Notes: generated by a model not told the origin, from the sequence alone. DNA of 64,000 bases from an uncultured Rickettsiales bacterium (GCA_900546225.1 URBZ01000003.1:61165-125164), one strand, 5' to 3'; positions 1 to 8,588 are shown, counted from the first letter of the stretch. Made by a program: numbers and translations.

Positions 1-49
1 GTGCTAGAATTTGGACAAATATGCGAATAAAAAACAAAGGTTTATAAAG

Positions 50-487
50 ATGTCTTTTCGTGCAACTGTTGAATCCATGTCTAAAATAATGGACGAAATG
101 GGTATCACAGAATTGGATTTGGAACGTCAGTTCTTGTTTGGCGTTTATCGCAAACATATTCATTTATCAAAACAACAGGCCACTGCGGTCGCGATGCCCA
201 GTTTGCCGGTATCGGGCGAAACCAAGGCCGCCGCAACCGCGGCCGCGGCGTCGGGCTATGCACTGAAATCCCCGATGGTTGGTGTTGCGTACTTGGCCCC
301 AGAACCAGGTGCAAAGCCATTCACAACCGTTGGCGCACAAATCAAGGCCGGCGATACCGTCGCATTGATAGAGGCGATGAAAACATTTAACCCAATCAAG
401 TCCGATCGTGATGGCACGGTCAAAGAAATCTTGGTGACTGACGGCGCGGCCGTTGAATTTGATCAACCAATAATTGTTATTGAATAA
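50..487 (+). CDS. accB: Biotin carboxyl carrier protein of acetyl-CoA carboxylase
   Basis: This is the biotin-carrying subunit of acetyl-CoA carboxylase, which makes malonyl-CoA for fatty-acid synthesis in the cytoplasm. The 145-residue product has a helical N-terminus, an Ala/Pro/Thr-rich linker (about residues 43-70) and a biotinyl domain. The motif EAMK places the biotinylated lysine at K111. I start at the ATG at 50 because AAAGG lies about 9 nt upstream; a TTG at 11 in the same frame has no such signal. The stop is 2 nt before accC, so the two are surely cotranscribed. Family assignment is secure; only the start is a choice. Confidence 0.95.
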   Translation: MSFRATVESMSKIMDEMGITELDLERQFLFGVYRKHIHLSKQQATAVAMPSLPVSGETKAAATAAAASGYALKSPMVGVAYLAPEPGAKPFTTVGAQIKAGDTVALIEAMKTFNPIKSDRDGTVKEILVTDGAAVEFDQPIIVIE

Positions 488-489
488 TC

Positions 490-1860
490 ATGTCACAAAT
501 AAAAAAAGTATTGATTGCCAATCGCGGTGAAATCGCACTGCGTATTATTCGTGCATGTCGCGATATGGGCATTCGCACCGTTGCGGTATATTCAACGGTT
601 GATAAAAACGCAATGCATGTACAACTGGCAGACGAATCTGTATGTATTGGGCCAGGGCCGTCCAAGGATTCTTATTTGAATGAATCCGCAATTTTGACGG
701 CGGCATTATTGACCAATTCTGATGCAATTCACCCAGGGTATGGTTTCTTGTCTGAACGCGCGGATTTCGCACAAAAGGTTATTCAGCACGGAATGATTTG
801 GATTGGCCCATCGCCTGAAATGATTACCAAAATGGGTGACAAGGTAAATGCCAAACATACCGCGATTGAATGTGGTCTGCCGGTTGTACCGGGGTCTGAT
901 GGCGCGGTTGACACGGTCGAAGATGCATTAAAATGGGCTGAAAAGATCGGTTACCCCGTTATGTTAAAGGCATCGGCGGGTGGCGGTGGTCGTGGTATGC
1001 GCGCGGTGCACAGTGCCGACGAAATGGCGGCCGCATTCCAGATTACCAAGAACGAGGCCCGCAGTGGTTTCGGTGACGACACGCTGTATATGGAAAAGTT
1101 GTTGTTGCACCCACGTCATATTGAATTTCAGGTATTGGGCGACACGCATGGTAACGTTGTGATTTTTGGCGAACGTGATTGTTCGTTGCAACGCAAAAAT
1201 CAAAAGGTGATGGAAGAATGCCCTGCGGCGGCCCTGACCCAGAAACAGCGTGACGATATGATAGAGGTCTGCAAGACCGCAGCCAAGAAGATGGGTTATA
1301 CCAACGCGGGCACATTCGAATTTATGTTCCAAGATGGCAAATTCTATTTCTTGGAAATGAATACCAGATTGCAGGTTGAACACCCTGTGACCGAAATGGT
1401 ATATGGTATCGATTTGGTGCGCGAACAGATTCGCGTTGCCGCCGGTGAAAAGTTGGGCTATGCACAATCCAGTATTGTCCCACACGGTCACGCGATTGAA
1501 TTTCGTATCAATGCCGAAGATCCCGAAACGTTTATTCCAAACCCTGGGAAAATCACATTGTATGCGCCATCGGGTGGTCTGGGCGTGCGCGTGGACAGTG
1601 CGGTCTATACCGGTTACACGATTCCACCAACCTATGATTCGATGATTGCAAAATTGATTGTTCATGCGCAATCGCGTACGGCGTGCATTATGCGTGCGAC
1701 CCGCGCGTTGGACGAATTTGTTATCGAAGGGGTAAAAACAACAATCCCATTGCAACAGAAACTGTTAAAGAACCGCGATGTTCAAACATTAAAGTTCGAT
1801 AACCACTGGTTGGAAAATTACCTGAACAGTGAAAAAGAACAGAAAGAAAAACAAGAATAA
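490..1860 (+). CDS. accC: Biotin carboxylase subunit of acetyl-CoA carboxylase
   Basis: This ATP-grasp enzyme carboxylates the biotin on AccB using bicarbonate and ATP, the first half-reaction of acetyl-CoA carboxylase. The 456-residue length is normal. Visible features are the N-terminal KVLIANRGEIALRI signature, HPGYGFLSE, the glycine-rich ATP loop GGGGRGM near residue 165 and the active-site segment EMNTRLQVEHPVTE near residue 290. The C-terminal biotin carboxylase domain follows. It sits 2 nt after accB and is followed at once by a terminator, so accB-accC appears to be a two-gene operon, as in many proteobacteria. Confidence 0.97.
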   Translation: MSQIKKVLIANRGEIALRIIRACRDMGIRTVAVYSTVDKNAMHVQLADESVCIGPGPSKDSYLNESAILTAALLTNSDAIHPGYGFLSERADFAQKVIQHGMIWIGPSPEMITKMGDKVNAKHTAIECGLPVVPGSDGAVDTVEDALKWAEKIGYPVMLKASAGGGGRGMRAVHSADEMAAAFQITKNEARSGFGDDTLYMEKLLLHPRHIEFQVLGDTHGNVVIFGERDCSLQRKNQKVMEECPAAALTQKQRDDMIEVCKTAAKKMGYTNAGTFEFMFQDGKFYFLEMNTRLQVEHPVTEMVYGIDLVREQIRVAAGEKLGYAQSSIVPHGHAIEFRINAEDPETFIPNPGKITLYAPSGGLGVRVDSAVYTGYTIPPTYDSMIAKLIVHAQSRTACIMRATRALDEFVIEGVKTTIPLQQKLLKNRDVQTLKFDNHWLENYLNSEKEQKEKQE

Positions 1861-1884
1861 AAACGGGGCAATGCCCCGTTTTTA
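1861..1884 (+). terminator. Rho-independent terminator after accC
   Basis: A hairpin with AACGGGGC and GCCCCGTT arms around a short AAT loop begins directly after the accC stop codon and runs into a T tract. It should end the accB-accC transcript. Confidence 0.85.
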
Positions 1885-1923
1885 TTAAAGTTCAAAGTTC
1901 ATTCGTCGCCGCTGACACTCCGA

Positions 1924-2117
1924 CAGAGAGCAAAGCGCAGAGAGCAAATTTTGTGCGCTGCGCGCAACATAAACTAAACTGGATTGCCACGCGTCGCTTG
2001 CGCTCGCTCGCAATGACAGAGATTCTAGCTCTTTTGTCATTGCGAACGTAGTGAAGCAATCCAGTAAATTAAACCTGTCCGCCGACGGCGGACACATTCA
2101 TTACTCTTTGCTCTCTA
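1924..2117. repeat. Small interspersed MITE-like element, copy 1
   Basis: About 190 nt bounded by inverted AGAGAGCAAAG (1925-1935) and CTTTGCTCTCT (2106-2116). Bases 1924-1949 are an exact 26-nt reverse-complement match to 51301-51326 in a second element. The interior holds a long palindrome at 1979-2064 and a GTCCGCCGACGGCGGAC hairpin near 2078. No open reading frame of any credibility is present. Both copies lie in a convergent intergenic space next to a TGCCC...GGGCA terminator. I read it as a non-autonomous mobile repeat, which is inference. Confidence 0.6.
1979..2064. repeat. TCATTGCGA / GCAATCCAG palindromic repeat
   Basis: CTGGATTGC at 1979 and GCAATCCAG at 2056 are perfect inverted ends. 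Inside are CGCAATGACA and TGTCATTGCG, also inverted. Sequences of the form TCATTGCGAnnnnnnnGAAGCAATCC are, from memory, widespread intergenic repeats in many bacterial genomes. Here it is nested inside the larger element. Confidence 0.6.
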
Positions 2118-2120
2118 AAT

Positions 2121-2145
2121 AAAAATGCCCCACATGGGGCATTTT
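2121..2145. terminator. Terminator between the repeat and sspB
   Basis: ATGCCCC and GGGGCAT form a stem flanked by A and T tracts on both sides. On the minus strand it overlaps the sspB stop codon and should end the recF-sspB transcript. It could also stop readthrough from accC. Confidence 0.8.
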
Positions 2146-2608
2146 ATTTACGATTCTTTCTGAAATCGTCCAATGACACAACGCGACCGGGGTCTGGAAC
2201 AGTGTCGGGGCGTTCGTCCAATGGTAATTCCATATCATTGTCCGCGGCGGCAATGCCACCCTTTGGGTGAAATGTTAAAATAAAATCAACCGACGGATCT
2301 TTGAACTCCACCAACGCGGAAAATGGCACGCGAATGAAGAAAGGCCGCCCATCAAACGTCAGTTGCACACCAAATTCTTTGTCAGACACGTGCAGGTTAT
2401 TATACGAGTACTGTAATACAATCGTCATAATGTCTGGATATCGTATACGCAGGAAATCCGGCAACACAACGCCCGCCGCGCGCGTTTTGAACGTGATAAA
2501 GAAATGTGTTCCATCGCCCAGACCGTTGACCTGTGCATGAATCAGTGCGTCTTTGACCACGGATTTCAGTGCGTTATCCAACAATGTTTGATAATCAATT
2601 TTTGCCAT
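2144..2608 (-). CDS. sspB: SspB-type ClpXP adaptor
   Basis: SspB delivers ssrA-tagged and other substrates to the ClpXP protease. The 154-residue protein has the substrate-binding domain (about residues 1-115, with VVLPDFLRIRYPDIMTIVLQY) and a long acidic linker. It ends in VVSLDDFRKNRK, the C-terminal ClpX-binding tail typical of the alphaproteobacterial family. The start lies 5 nt after the recF stop, so the two are likely cotranscribed; the pairing has no obvious functional logic. The C-terminal tail and the core make the family call strong. Confidence 0.88.
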   Translation of the reverse strand: MAKIDYQTLLDNALKSVVKDALIHAQVNGLGDGTHFFITFKTRAAGVVLPDFLRIRYPDIMTIVLQYSYNNLHVSDKEFGVQLTFDGRPFFIRVPFSALVEFKDPSVDFILTFHPKGGIAAADNDMELPLDERPDTVPDPGRVVSLDDFRKNRK

Positions 2609-2613
2609 GTCTT

Positions 2614-3696
2614 TTAATTCTCCGCCGCCAGTATATTATTTATTTCGCCATCAGCGCAAGCAACAAATGCGGCGTCCGGCACATCGGAAAAAACATTCAT
2701 ATCCAGACCCGTTGCCCAAACCTGTGCATCGGCACGCCCCAGTTCGGCAAACAAATTCGCACGCGCCACGGCGTCCAGATGGGCAGCGGCCTCGTCCAAC
2801 AAAATCAATGGACGTGCACCTGTTTTTGTGTGAATCAATTTCGCGTGCGCCAAAATAATATTTAACAGTGCGGTCTTTTGCTGGCCCGTGCTGGTCAAAT
2901 TCGCCGGCAAACCCAGCGCAGTATTAAACACGCCAAAATCCGATTTGTGCGCCCCGTCCAGCACCATTTTATCGCCAACCAATTCGCGATTATTACCCAG
3001 ATATTCCATGTATTCGCGTTCCGCGGCCGCCGCGGGCGCGCCCGACAGCAACATTTTTTCAACAATACCAGCAACAGACACCGCCGCACCGGTCAGGAAA
3101 TAATTCAATTCGCCGGCGTACTTTATACGCGCATCGGCAATGGCAACCGATGTTGCCGCAATCTGGGCATCAATGGCGTCCAACCAATGTGCATCGCGAC
3201 CACTTTTCAGTGCAAATGCGCGTTCTGATAATAATTTTCCCAATCGCTGGACGCGGCCACTGTGTGCGGAATCAAAACTGGCCACCAGTCGGTCAAAGAA
3301 TGCGCGACGATCAGCGGCACTGTCGACAAATAACCTGTCTTCGCGGGGGGTCAACCACACCATACGCAAGTGCGCCGCCAATTCTGACAGTGTTGCCGCA
3401 TCACCATCAACGCGTGCGCGACGATTTGTGTCGCCCGCGTTAAAATAGACCGATATTTCGGTATCATCTGATAATACCGCAAATACTGAAAAACCGCCAG
3501 ATCCCCCAAAGCGCGCAATTTCGCCCCATGGCGCGCCACGCATACCACGATCACCGGACAGCATTGACACGGCCTCCAGTACCGCGGTTTTGCCCGCGCC
3601 ATTTGGGCCGGTAATGATAACATTGCGATGCCCGCACGTTGTTATGCGCGCGGTTTTATGGTTTCTGAAATCAGTCAATGTTATCGTTTCAATCAT
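2614..3696 (-). CDS. recF: DNA replication and repair protein RecF
   Basis: RecF is an SMC-like ATPase that, with RecO and RecR, loads RecA at gaps in DNA. From the chosen ATG (MIETITLTDFRNH) the protein is 360 residues, the usual size. Walker A GPNGAGKT is at 30-37 and Walker B LILLDEAAAHLD at 297-308. The reading frame stays open upstream through the tRNA-Cys gene to 3927, but that extension cannot be coding there. An ATG at 3714 (MPYNRR) is an alternative start; neither has a clear ribosome binding site. recF is not beside dnaA or dnaN here, unlike the classical arrangement. Confidence 0.93.
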   Translation of the reverse strand: MIETITLTDFRNHKTARITTCGHRNVIITGPNGAGKTAVLEAVSMLSGDRGMRGAPWGEIARFGGSGGFSVFAVLSDDTEISVYFNAGDTNRRARVDGDAATLSELAAHLRMVWLTPREDRLFVDSAADRRAFFDRLVASFDSAHSGRVQRLGKLLSERAFALKSGRDAHWLDAIDAQIAATSVAIADARIKYAGELNYFLTGAAVSVAGIVEKMLLSGAPAAAAEREYMEYLGNNRELVGDKMVLDGAHKSDFGVFNTALGLPANLTSTGQQKTALLNIILAHAKLIHTKTGARPLILLDEAAAHLDAVARANLFAELGRADAQVWATGLDMNVFSDVPDAAFVACADGEINNILAAEN

Positions 3697-3775
3697 GCGG
3701 CGATTGTACGGCATTATAGGTAAAAGTTCAAACATAAAAAAATGCGAACCGCGCCGGTTCGATAGCACCAATGTC

Positions 3776-3806
3776 CAAAATAAAATTCCCGACAAGCGGG
3801 AATTTA
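3776..3806 (-). terminator. Terminator after tRNA-Cys
   Basis: AAATTCCCG (3783-3791) and CGGGAATTT (3797-3805) form a 9-bp stem. On the minus strand it is followed by a T-rich tract, directly downstream of tRNA-Cys. Confidence 0.75.
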
Positions 3807-3810
3807 ATTT

Positions 3811-3884
3811 TGGAGGCCTGGGTCGGAATCGAACCGGCATACAAGGATTTGCAGTCCTCTGCATAACCACTCTGCCACCAGGCC
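3811..3884 (-). tRNA. tRNA-Cys(GCA)
   Basis: A 74-nt cloverleaf on the minus strand. The acceptor GGCCTGG pairs with CCAGGCC, the anticodon loop CTGCAAA gives GCA (cysteine), the T loop is TTCGATT, and the 3' CCA is encoded. Confidence 0.95.
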
Positions 3885-3916
3885 AATCGTGTGAAGACAT
3901 ACTAAGCAAAAAAAAA

Positions 3917-3944
3917 TTGTAATTCAACAGAAAAATTATATTAT
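3917..3944 (+). promoter_or_regulatory. Likely sigma-70 promoter of the tolC-macA operon
   Basis: TTGTAA at 3917 and TATTAT at 3939 are 16 nt apart (TTATAC at 3941 is an alternative -10). The pair lies about 35 nt before the tolC start. Confidence 0.5.
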
Positions 3945-3975
3945 ACGTATGTTTATTAGGGGAAAGAGAGAGTAC

Positions 3976-5316
3976 ATGAGGAAAATAGCACTGTTTTTAT
4001 GCCTGCTGCCGACGCTGGCATATGGCGCAGATGATAATTGCGCCACGCGGACAACCGTGCCGGCGGGGCGTCTGAACCTGCCCCAGGTGGTGGATTTGGG
4101 CCTGTGTCGCAATCCAACAACAACGGCGTCTTACTATGCGTTACAGTCCGCACGTTTTGCAAAAAACGCTGGTTATGCGAATTATCTGCCAAATGTGTCG
4201 GCATCTGCATCGGCATCATTGCCATATCGTAACAAAGAATGGGGCGATTGGTCATATGGGGCATCGCTGTCCGCATCATATTTACTGTTTGATTTTGGAA
4301 AACGTTTGGCGGACGTAAACCAGTTGACGGCATCGTGGCGCGCCGCGGGTTTTGACTATGACGAAAATGTCCAGAATTATATCTATGGTATTATTGGCGC
4401 GTACTATAATTTGTTGAATGCCGACGCCGACGTCAAGAGTGCCGACAGTTTACGCACCGTGGCACAAACCGCACGTGATACCGCCGCCAAGAAATTCAAG
4501 GCCGGTTCGGTCGCCAAGGCCGACGTACTGAAAGCCGACACCACATTGGCCAGCCGTAATTTGGATTTGGAACGCGCGAAAAACAATCGCGAAATTGCCA
4601 AGGGTGCATTGCTGGCAAAATTGTCTTTCCCAGCCACACAGGACATCGAAATTGCCGATATGCCATCTGAATTTGGTCGCGCATCTGAAATCCAGAGTGT
4701 CGAAGAATTGATAGAAATGGCACAAAAATCACGGCCTGATTTATTAAAAGCCGCGGCAAACAAAGACGCCGCGTGGCATCGTCGCAATGCGTCGTTTTTG
4801 AAAAATCTGCCCAGCATTTCTGCATCGGGATCGGTTGCATGGAATGACACCCCGTCGGAAAGTTTCAACAGTGGTTCTGATAAAATCAGTGGCAGCATTG
4901 GTATCCGCGCGTCTATGCCAATATTTGCGGGGTTTGCAAATATGTACGGTGTACGTCAGGCACAGGCGAACTATGACGCGGCATTGGAACAGGAACGTGC
5001 CACCGCTGATAATGCGACGTTGGACATATTTACCGTGTACCAGAATTACAAGACCGCCCAGACCGTGTTGACCCAGACAGAAACGCTGTTAAAGTCCGCA
5101 ACGGAAAGCGAACGCGTCACCGCCGGTATGTACAAGGTTGGACGCGCAACCATGTTGGATTGGCAAACGGCCCAGTCAGAACTGGTTGATGCACAAAAAC
5201 AAAACAATGCCGCAAAATATGACCTGTTTACAAAACGCGCGGCGGTCGCATTGGCGATTGGTGAAATTAAAGTAGGATTGGAGGGAAAAAATGAAGAAAA
5301 CACAGCGCAAGAATAA
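3976..5316 (+). CDS. tolC: TolC-family outer-membrane efflux channel
   Basis: TolC proteins form the trimeric outer-membrane and periplasmic exit duct for efflux pumps and type I secretion. The 446-residue protein begins with a signal peptide (MRKIALFLCLLPTLAYGA, cleaved near residue 18-19). It then shows the duplicated long-helix layout of the family, including repeated Ala-rich coiled segments around 130-210 and 330-420. I use the ATG at 3976 because an AGGGGAAAGAG tract lies just upstream; an in-frame ATG at 3949 would put nine residues before the signal peptide. The end overlaps macA by 26 nt, so the channel is translated with its pump adaptor. Confidence 0.9.
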   Translation: MRKIALFLCLLPTLAYGADDNCATRTTVPAGRLNLPQVVDLGLCRNPTTTASYYALQSARFAKNAGYANYLPNVSASASASLPYRNKEWGDWSYGASLSASYLLFDFGKRLADVNQLTASWRAAGFDYDENVQNYIYGIIGAYYNLLNADADVKSADSLRTVAQTARDTAAKKFKAGSVAKADVLKADTTLASRNLDLERAKNNREIAKGALLAKLSFPATQDIEIADMPSEFGRASEIQSVEELIEMAQKSRPDLLKAAANKDAAWHRRNASFLKNLPSISASGSVAWNDTPSESFNSGSDKISGSIGIRASMPIFAGFANMYGVRQAQANYDAALEQERATADNATLDIFTVYQNYKTAQTVLTQTETLLKSATESERVTAGMYKVGRATMLDWQTAQSELVDAQKQNNAAKYDLFTKRAAVALAIGEIKVGLEGKNEENTAQE

Positions 5317-6508
5317 TGCTGTTGTCACAAAACCACGGCTGACGTTTATTCGTCGTGCTGGCAAATGGGTTTGGCGTAAAAAATGGTGGATTATGATATT
5401 GGCCGCCATTGTGTGGGGAATTTTCGCATTGTTCGGTGGTGGCACGCAAAAGGTTGAACCATTGGCCACCATGGAAATCACACGTGGCGAGATGCGTCAG
5501 GTTGTAACCGCAACCGGCGAAATTCAACCGCTGAACACCGTCAGTGTTGGTTCACAGGTATCGGGCACAATTGAAAAACTGTACGTTGATTTTAATTCCA
5601 AGGTGAAGAAAGGTGACGTCCTGTTGGAAATTGAACCGTCTGTATTACAGGCATCTGTGGACGAAGCCAAGGCATCATTGGTCAGTGCCCAGTCCCAGCG
5701 CAATTATGCAAAGAGCGAATATCAGCGCAACAAGACACTGTACAACGAAGGATTTATTTCCCGCGCAGAAATGGAACAATCCCAGACCACATATGAACAG
5801 GCCGAACAATCGGTTAAACGTATGCAATCGCAATATGACCGTGCGGTGACAAATCTGGGGTATGCAACGATTACATCGCCGGTTGATGGCACAGTCATCG
5901 CGCGCGAGGTTGATGTTGGCCAAACTGTTGCGGCATCGTTCCAAACACCAAATTTGTTCAAAATTGCCGAAGACCTGTCCCAGATGCAAATTGAAACATC
6001 TGTATCAGAGGCAGACATAGGTGTTATCAAAGAAGGGCAGGCCGTCACATTTACGGTTGATGCATATCCAAATCAGACATTTGATGGAACAGTGCGCCAG
6101 ATTCGTTTATCGCCAACCACCACATCAAACGTTGTTGTTTATACCGTTGTGATTGATGTTGATAATTCTGACCTGCGTCTGATGCCAGGAATGACCGCAT
6201 TCGTGACAATCGTCGTAACTGAAAAGCACGATGTGTTCAAGGTTCAAAATGCCGCATTAGTGTTGCGTAAATTTGATGGCATTGTTGACAATGCAGGCGA
6301 TGCGACACCAAATGACCACTTGGCAATTCAGCGTGACGGCAAGGTTATTTTAATTCCGTATACCAAAGGTCTGGTCACAGCAACCGAAACAGAAATTATA
6401 TCTGACGAATTGCGTGACGGTGACCGTGTGGTTATTGGTCGCACAGGACAAAAGACCGCAAATACCACCAACAGAATGGGTGGCCCTGGCGGCGGCAGAC
6501 CAATGTAA
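5291..6508 (+). CDS. macA: MacA-like periplasmic adaptor (membrane fusion protein)
   Basis: This adaptor links an inner-membrane MacB-type ABC transporter to TolC. The 405-residue protein has one N-terminal membrane helix (about 32-50) and a lipoyl half-domain (VSVGSQVSGTIEKLYVDF). A helical hairpin lies at about 115-185, then the second lipoyl half (ATITSPVDGTVIAREVDVGQ) and a beta-barrel region. The tail is Gly-rich. It overlaps tolC by 26 nt and is followed by a strong terminator, so tolC-macA form one unit and the macB genes follow under their own promoter. Substrate cannot be told. Confidence 0.88.
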   Translation: MKKTQRKNNAVVTKPRLTFIRRAGKWVWRKKWWIMILAAIVWGIFALFGGGTQKVEPLATMEITRGEMRQVVTATGEIQPLNTVSVGSQVSGTIEKLYVDFNSKVKKGDVLLEIEPSVLQASVDEAKASLVSAQSQRNYAKSEYQRNKTLYNEGFISRAEMEQSQTTYEQAEQSVKRMQSQYDRAVTNLGYATITSPVDGTVIAREVDVGQTVAASFQTPNLFKIAEDLSQMQIETSVSEADIGVIKEGQAVTFTVDAYPNQTFDGTVRQIRLSPTTTSNVVVYTVVIDVDNSDLRLMPGMTAFVTIVVTEKHDVFKVQNAALVLRKFDGIVDNAGDATPNDHLAIQRDGKVILIPYTKGLVTATETEIISDELRDGDRVVIGRTGQKTANTTNRMGGPGGGRPM

Positions 6509-6512
6509 GGAT

Positions 6513-6542
6513 AAAAAACGCACGCGTTTGCGTGCGTTTTTT
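6513..6542 (+). terminator. Terminator after macA
   Basis: AAAAAACGCACGC and GCGTGCGTTTTTT form a long stem with a GTTT loop and a T tract, 4 nt after the macA stop. Confidence 0.88.
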
Positions 6543-6544
6543 CT

Positions 6545-6572
6545 GTGCCAATTCAAAAATTCAGTGTATAAT
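6545..6572 (+). promoter_or_regulatory. Probable promoter of the macB pair
   Basis: A perfect TATAAT at 6567-6572, preceded by TG, lies 21 nt before the ATPase start. The -35 (GTGCCA at 6545) is weak, so an extended -10 promoter is likely. Confidence 0.5.
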
Positions 6573-6593
6573 ATTCGCCCGAGGGGAAATGTT

Positions 6594-7325
6594 ATGAAAA
6601 AAACACAAAAGTCGTCCGAAATTGTTATTTCTATGCAGGATATTTGTAAAAGTTTTCCTGTGGAATTGGGCGGCGAACAACAGGTTTTGTTTGATATAAA
6701 TTTTGATGTGCATGTCGGTGAATTTGTCGCAATTATGGGGCCATCGGGGTCTGGTAAATCAACATGTATGAATATTATAGGTGCGTTGGATACGCCTACG
6801 TCTGGTACATATGAACTGTATGGGCGCGACATTACAAATATGACGCCTGATGAATTGGCAAAAATCAGAAACGAATACATTGGTTTTGTGTTCCAGCAAT
6901 TTAATTTATTGTCTAAACGCAGCGTACTGGACAATGTGATGTTGCCACTGATGTATCGTGGGCTGCCCATGGCGGAACGTGTGCGGCGTGCACGCGAAAT
7001 GTTGGCACGTGTGGGATTGGAAAAATTCGAATCTTATTTACCAACACAATTGTCGGGCGGTATGAAACAACGTGTCGCGATTGCGCGCGCATTGGCTGGC
7101 GACCCGAAACTGATTCTGGCGGACGAACCAACCGGCGCACTGGACAGTAAAATGGGGAACGAGATTTTGAAGTTCTTTACAAAATTAAATCGCGAATTGG
7201 GAATCACCATCGTTATGATTACGCATGAATTTGATATTGCAAAATATGCAAGTCGCCTGATACACATTCGTGACGGACATATCAATTATGATGGCAAAAT
7301 GCCCAAGACGGATGACAAATTGTAA
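6594..7325 (+). CDS. MacB-type ABC transporter, ATP-binding subunit
   Basis: This is the nucleotide-binding half of a MacB/LolD-like exporter. The 243-residue protein has Walker A GPSGSGKST (49-57), a Q loop near 101, the signature LSGGMKQR (153-160) and Walker B LILADEPTGALD (from 173). The reading frame is open upstream, but GAGGGG at 6581-6586 fixes the ATG at 6594. In E. coli MacB the ATPase and permease are fused; here they are split into two genes 14 nt apart. Position after tolC-macA suggests one tripartite pump, mechanically powered from the inner membrane. Confidence 0.9.
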   Translation: MKKTQKSSEIVISMQDICKSFPVELGGEQQVLFDINFDVHVGEFVAIMGPSGSGKSTCMNIIGALDTPTSGTYELYGRDITNMTPDELAKIRNEYIGFVFQQFNLLSKRSVLDNVMLPLMYRGLPMAERVRRAREMLARVGLEKFESYLPTQLSGGMKQRVAIARALAGDPKLILADEPTGALDSKMGNEILKFFTKLNRELGITIVMITHEFDIAKYASRLIHIRDGHINYDGKMPKTDDKL

Positions 7326-7339
7326 TTGTGGGGGCAAAA

Positions 7340-8557
7340 ATGACATTTAACGATATTTTCAAAGAATCTTGGCTGTCAATCAGCGGGAACAAAATTCGTT
7401 CTTTTCTGACCGTATTGGGTATTGTTATTGGTGTTATGGCGGTGGTGATTATGGTGGCCGTTGGTGAAACGGTACAGAAACAAATTACAGACCAGTTTTC
7501 ATCACTGGGGACGGGCACGGTTGTTATTCGTGCTGGGGCGGCGCAAACCGGTGGTGTGCGCAGTGGTAATCGCCAAACACTGACAACCGATGACGCCGAA
7601 TACATTGCCAAATTACCATATGTTGCCGCTGTCAGTCCCGTTCAAATGTCGGGGGCACAGGTGGTGTACGGTAACAAAAACTGGTCAACATCAATGGTTG
7701 GTTCATACCCAGATTATCTAACCGTCCAAAACACAGAAATGGACAAAGGTGCATTCTTTGACGCAACCGCGGTCAGGAATGCGTCCACATACGCCGTAAT
7801 TGGCCCGACAACGGCCGAAGAATTAGGTCTGCCAGACAATCCAATCGGCACGGTAATTCGCGTCCAGAATACGCCTTTTGTTGTTATTGGTGTTACCAAG
7901 GCCAAAGGCGATTCTGCCATGGGTAGCCAAGACGATTTAGTAATTATTCCTATTACCACACTGAAAAAACGTTTGTCAGGCAGCCGTTTCCCAAATGCTG
8001 TTCAAATGATTACACTGAAATTATATTCTGATGCCGATAATAATTTGGCTATTGAACAAATTTCAGCACTGTTACGTAGTCGCCATAAACTGAAAGACGC
8101 CGATGCCGACGATTTCCAAATTATGGACATGAAACAGGTTATGGAAACGATGAACACGGTCACTGGATACATGAAAATGCTGTTGATTGCGATTGCGGCG
8201 GTATCGTTGCTGGTGGGCGCAATCGGCATTATGAACATGATGTTGGTATCGGTCGCGGAACGCACGCGCGAAATCGGTATTCGCAAGGCCATCGGTGCAC
8301 GTGAACGCCAGATTATTATTCAGTTCTTGTCTGAATCAATCCTGATTTCATTTATTGGTTCAATGGCGGGACTGATTATCGGTGTCGGCCTGTCCCAAGG
8401 GGTTGGTCGCCTGTGGCTAGGTTATAACGTGCCGTTTTCAATGTGGCCGGTAATATTGTCTGTGTCGGTTGCAGTAATTGTTGGACTGGCGTCTGGTGTT
8501 GTGCCAGCGTTAAAGGCCGCGAAACTGAACCCAATCGACAGTTTACGCCACGAATAA
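7340..8557 (+). CDS. MacB-type ABC transporter, permease subunit
   Basis: This is the membrane half of the pump. The 405-residue protein has one N-terminal helix (about 21-41), a large periplasmic domain (about 45-270) and three C-terminal helices. The cytoplasmic segment ERTREIGIRKAIGAR that precedes the last helices is typical of the MacB/FtsX permease family. GGGGG at 7330-7334 supports the ATG at 7340 over a GTG at 7328. It follows the ATPase closely and ends in a terminator. Known MacAB-TolC pumps move macrolides, toxins or lipids; which applies here is not visible. Confidence 0.9.
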   Translation: MTFNDIFKESWLSISGNKIRSFLTVLGIVIGVMAVVIMVAVGETVQKQITDQFSSLGTGTVVIRAGAAQTGGVRSGNRQTLTTDDAEYIAKLPYVAAVSPVQMSGAQVVYGNKNWSTSMVGSYPDYLTVQNTEMDKGAFFDATAVRNASTYAVIGPTTAEELGLPDNPIGTVIRVQNTPFVVIGVTKAKGDSAMGSQDDLVIIPITTLKKRLSGSRFPNAVQMITLKLYSDADNNLAIEQISALLRSRHKLKDADADDFQIMDMKQVMETMNTVTGYMKMLLIAIAAVSLLVGAIGIMNMMLVSVAERTREIGIRKAIGARERQIIIQFLSESILISFIGSMAGLIIGVGLSQGVGRLWLGYNVPFSMWPVILSVSVAVIVGLASGVVPALKAAKLNPIDSLRHE

Positions 8558-8562
8558 AGAAC

Positions 8563-8588
8563 CACCGGCAAATGCCGGTGTTTTTTTT
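8563..8588 (+). terminator. Terminator after macB
   Basis: CACCGGC (8563-8569) and GCCGGTG (8574-8580) enclose AAAT, followed by eight T. It belongs to a group of near-identical hairpins in this window. Confidence 0.9.

Noticed and set aside
964..1755. Long open frame on the minus strand inside accC (263 residues)
   Set aside because: It is the antisense shadow of accC; the composition (many His, Arg, Thr, Trp) is unlike any real protein here and there is no ribosome binding site.
3697..3927. N-terminal extension of recF
   Set aside because: It would be translated through tRNA-Cys and its terminator, and RecF has its normal length without it.
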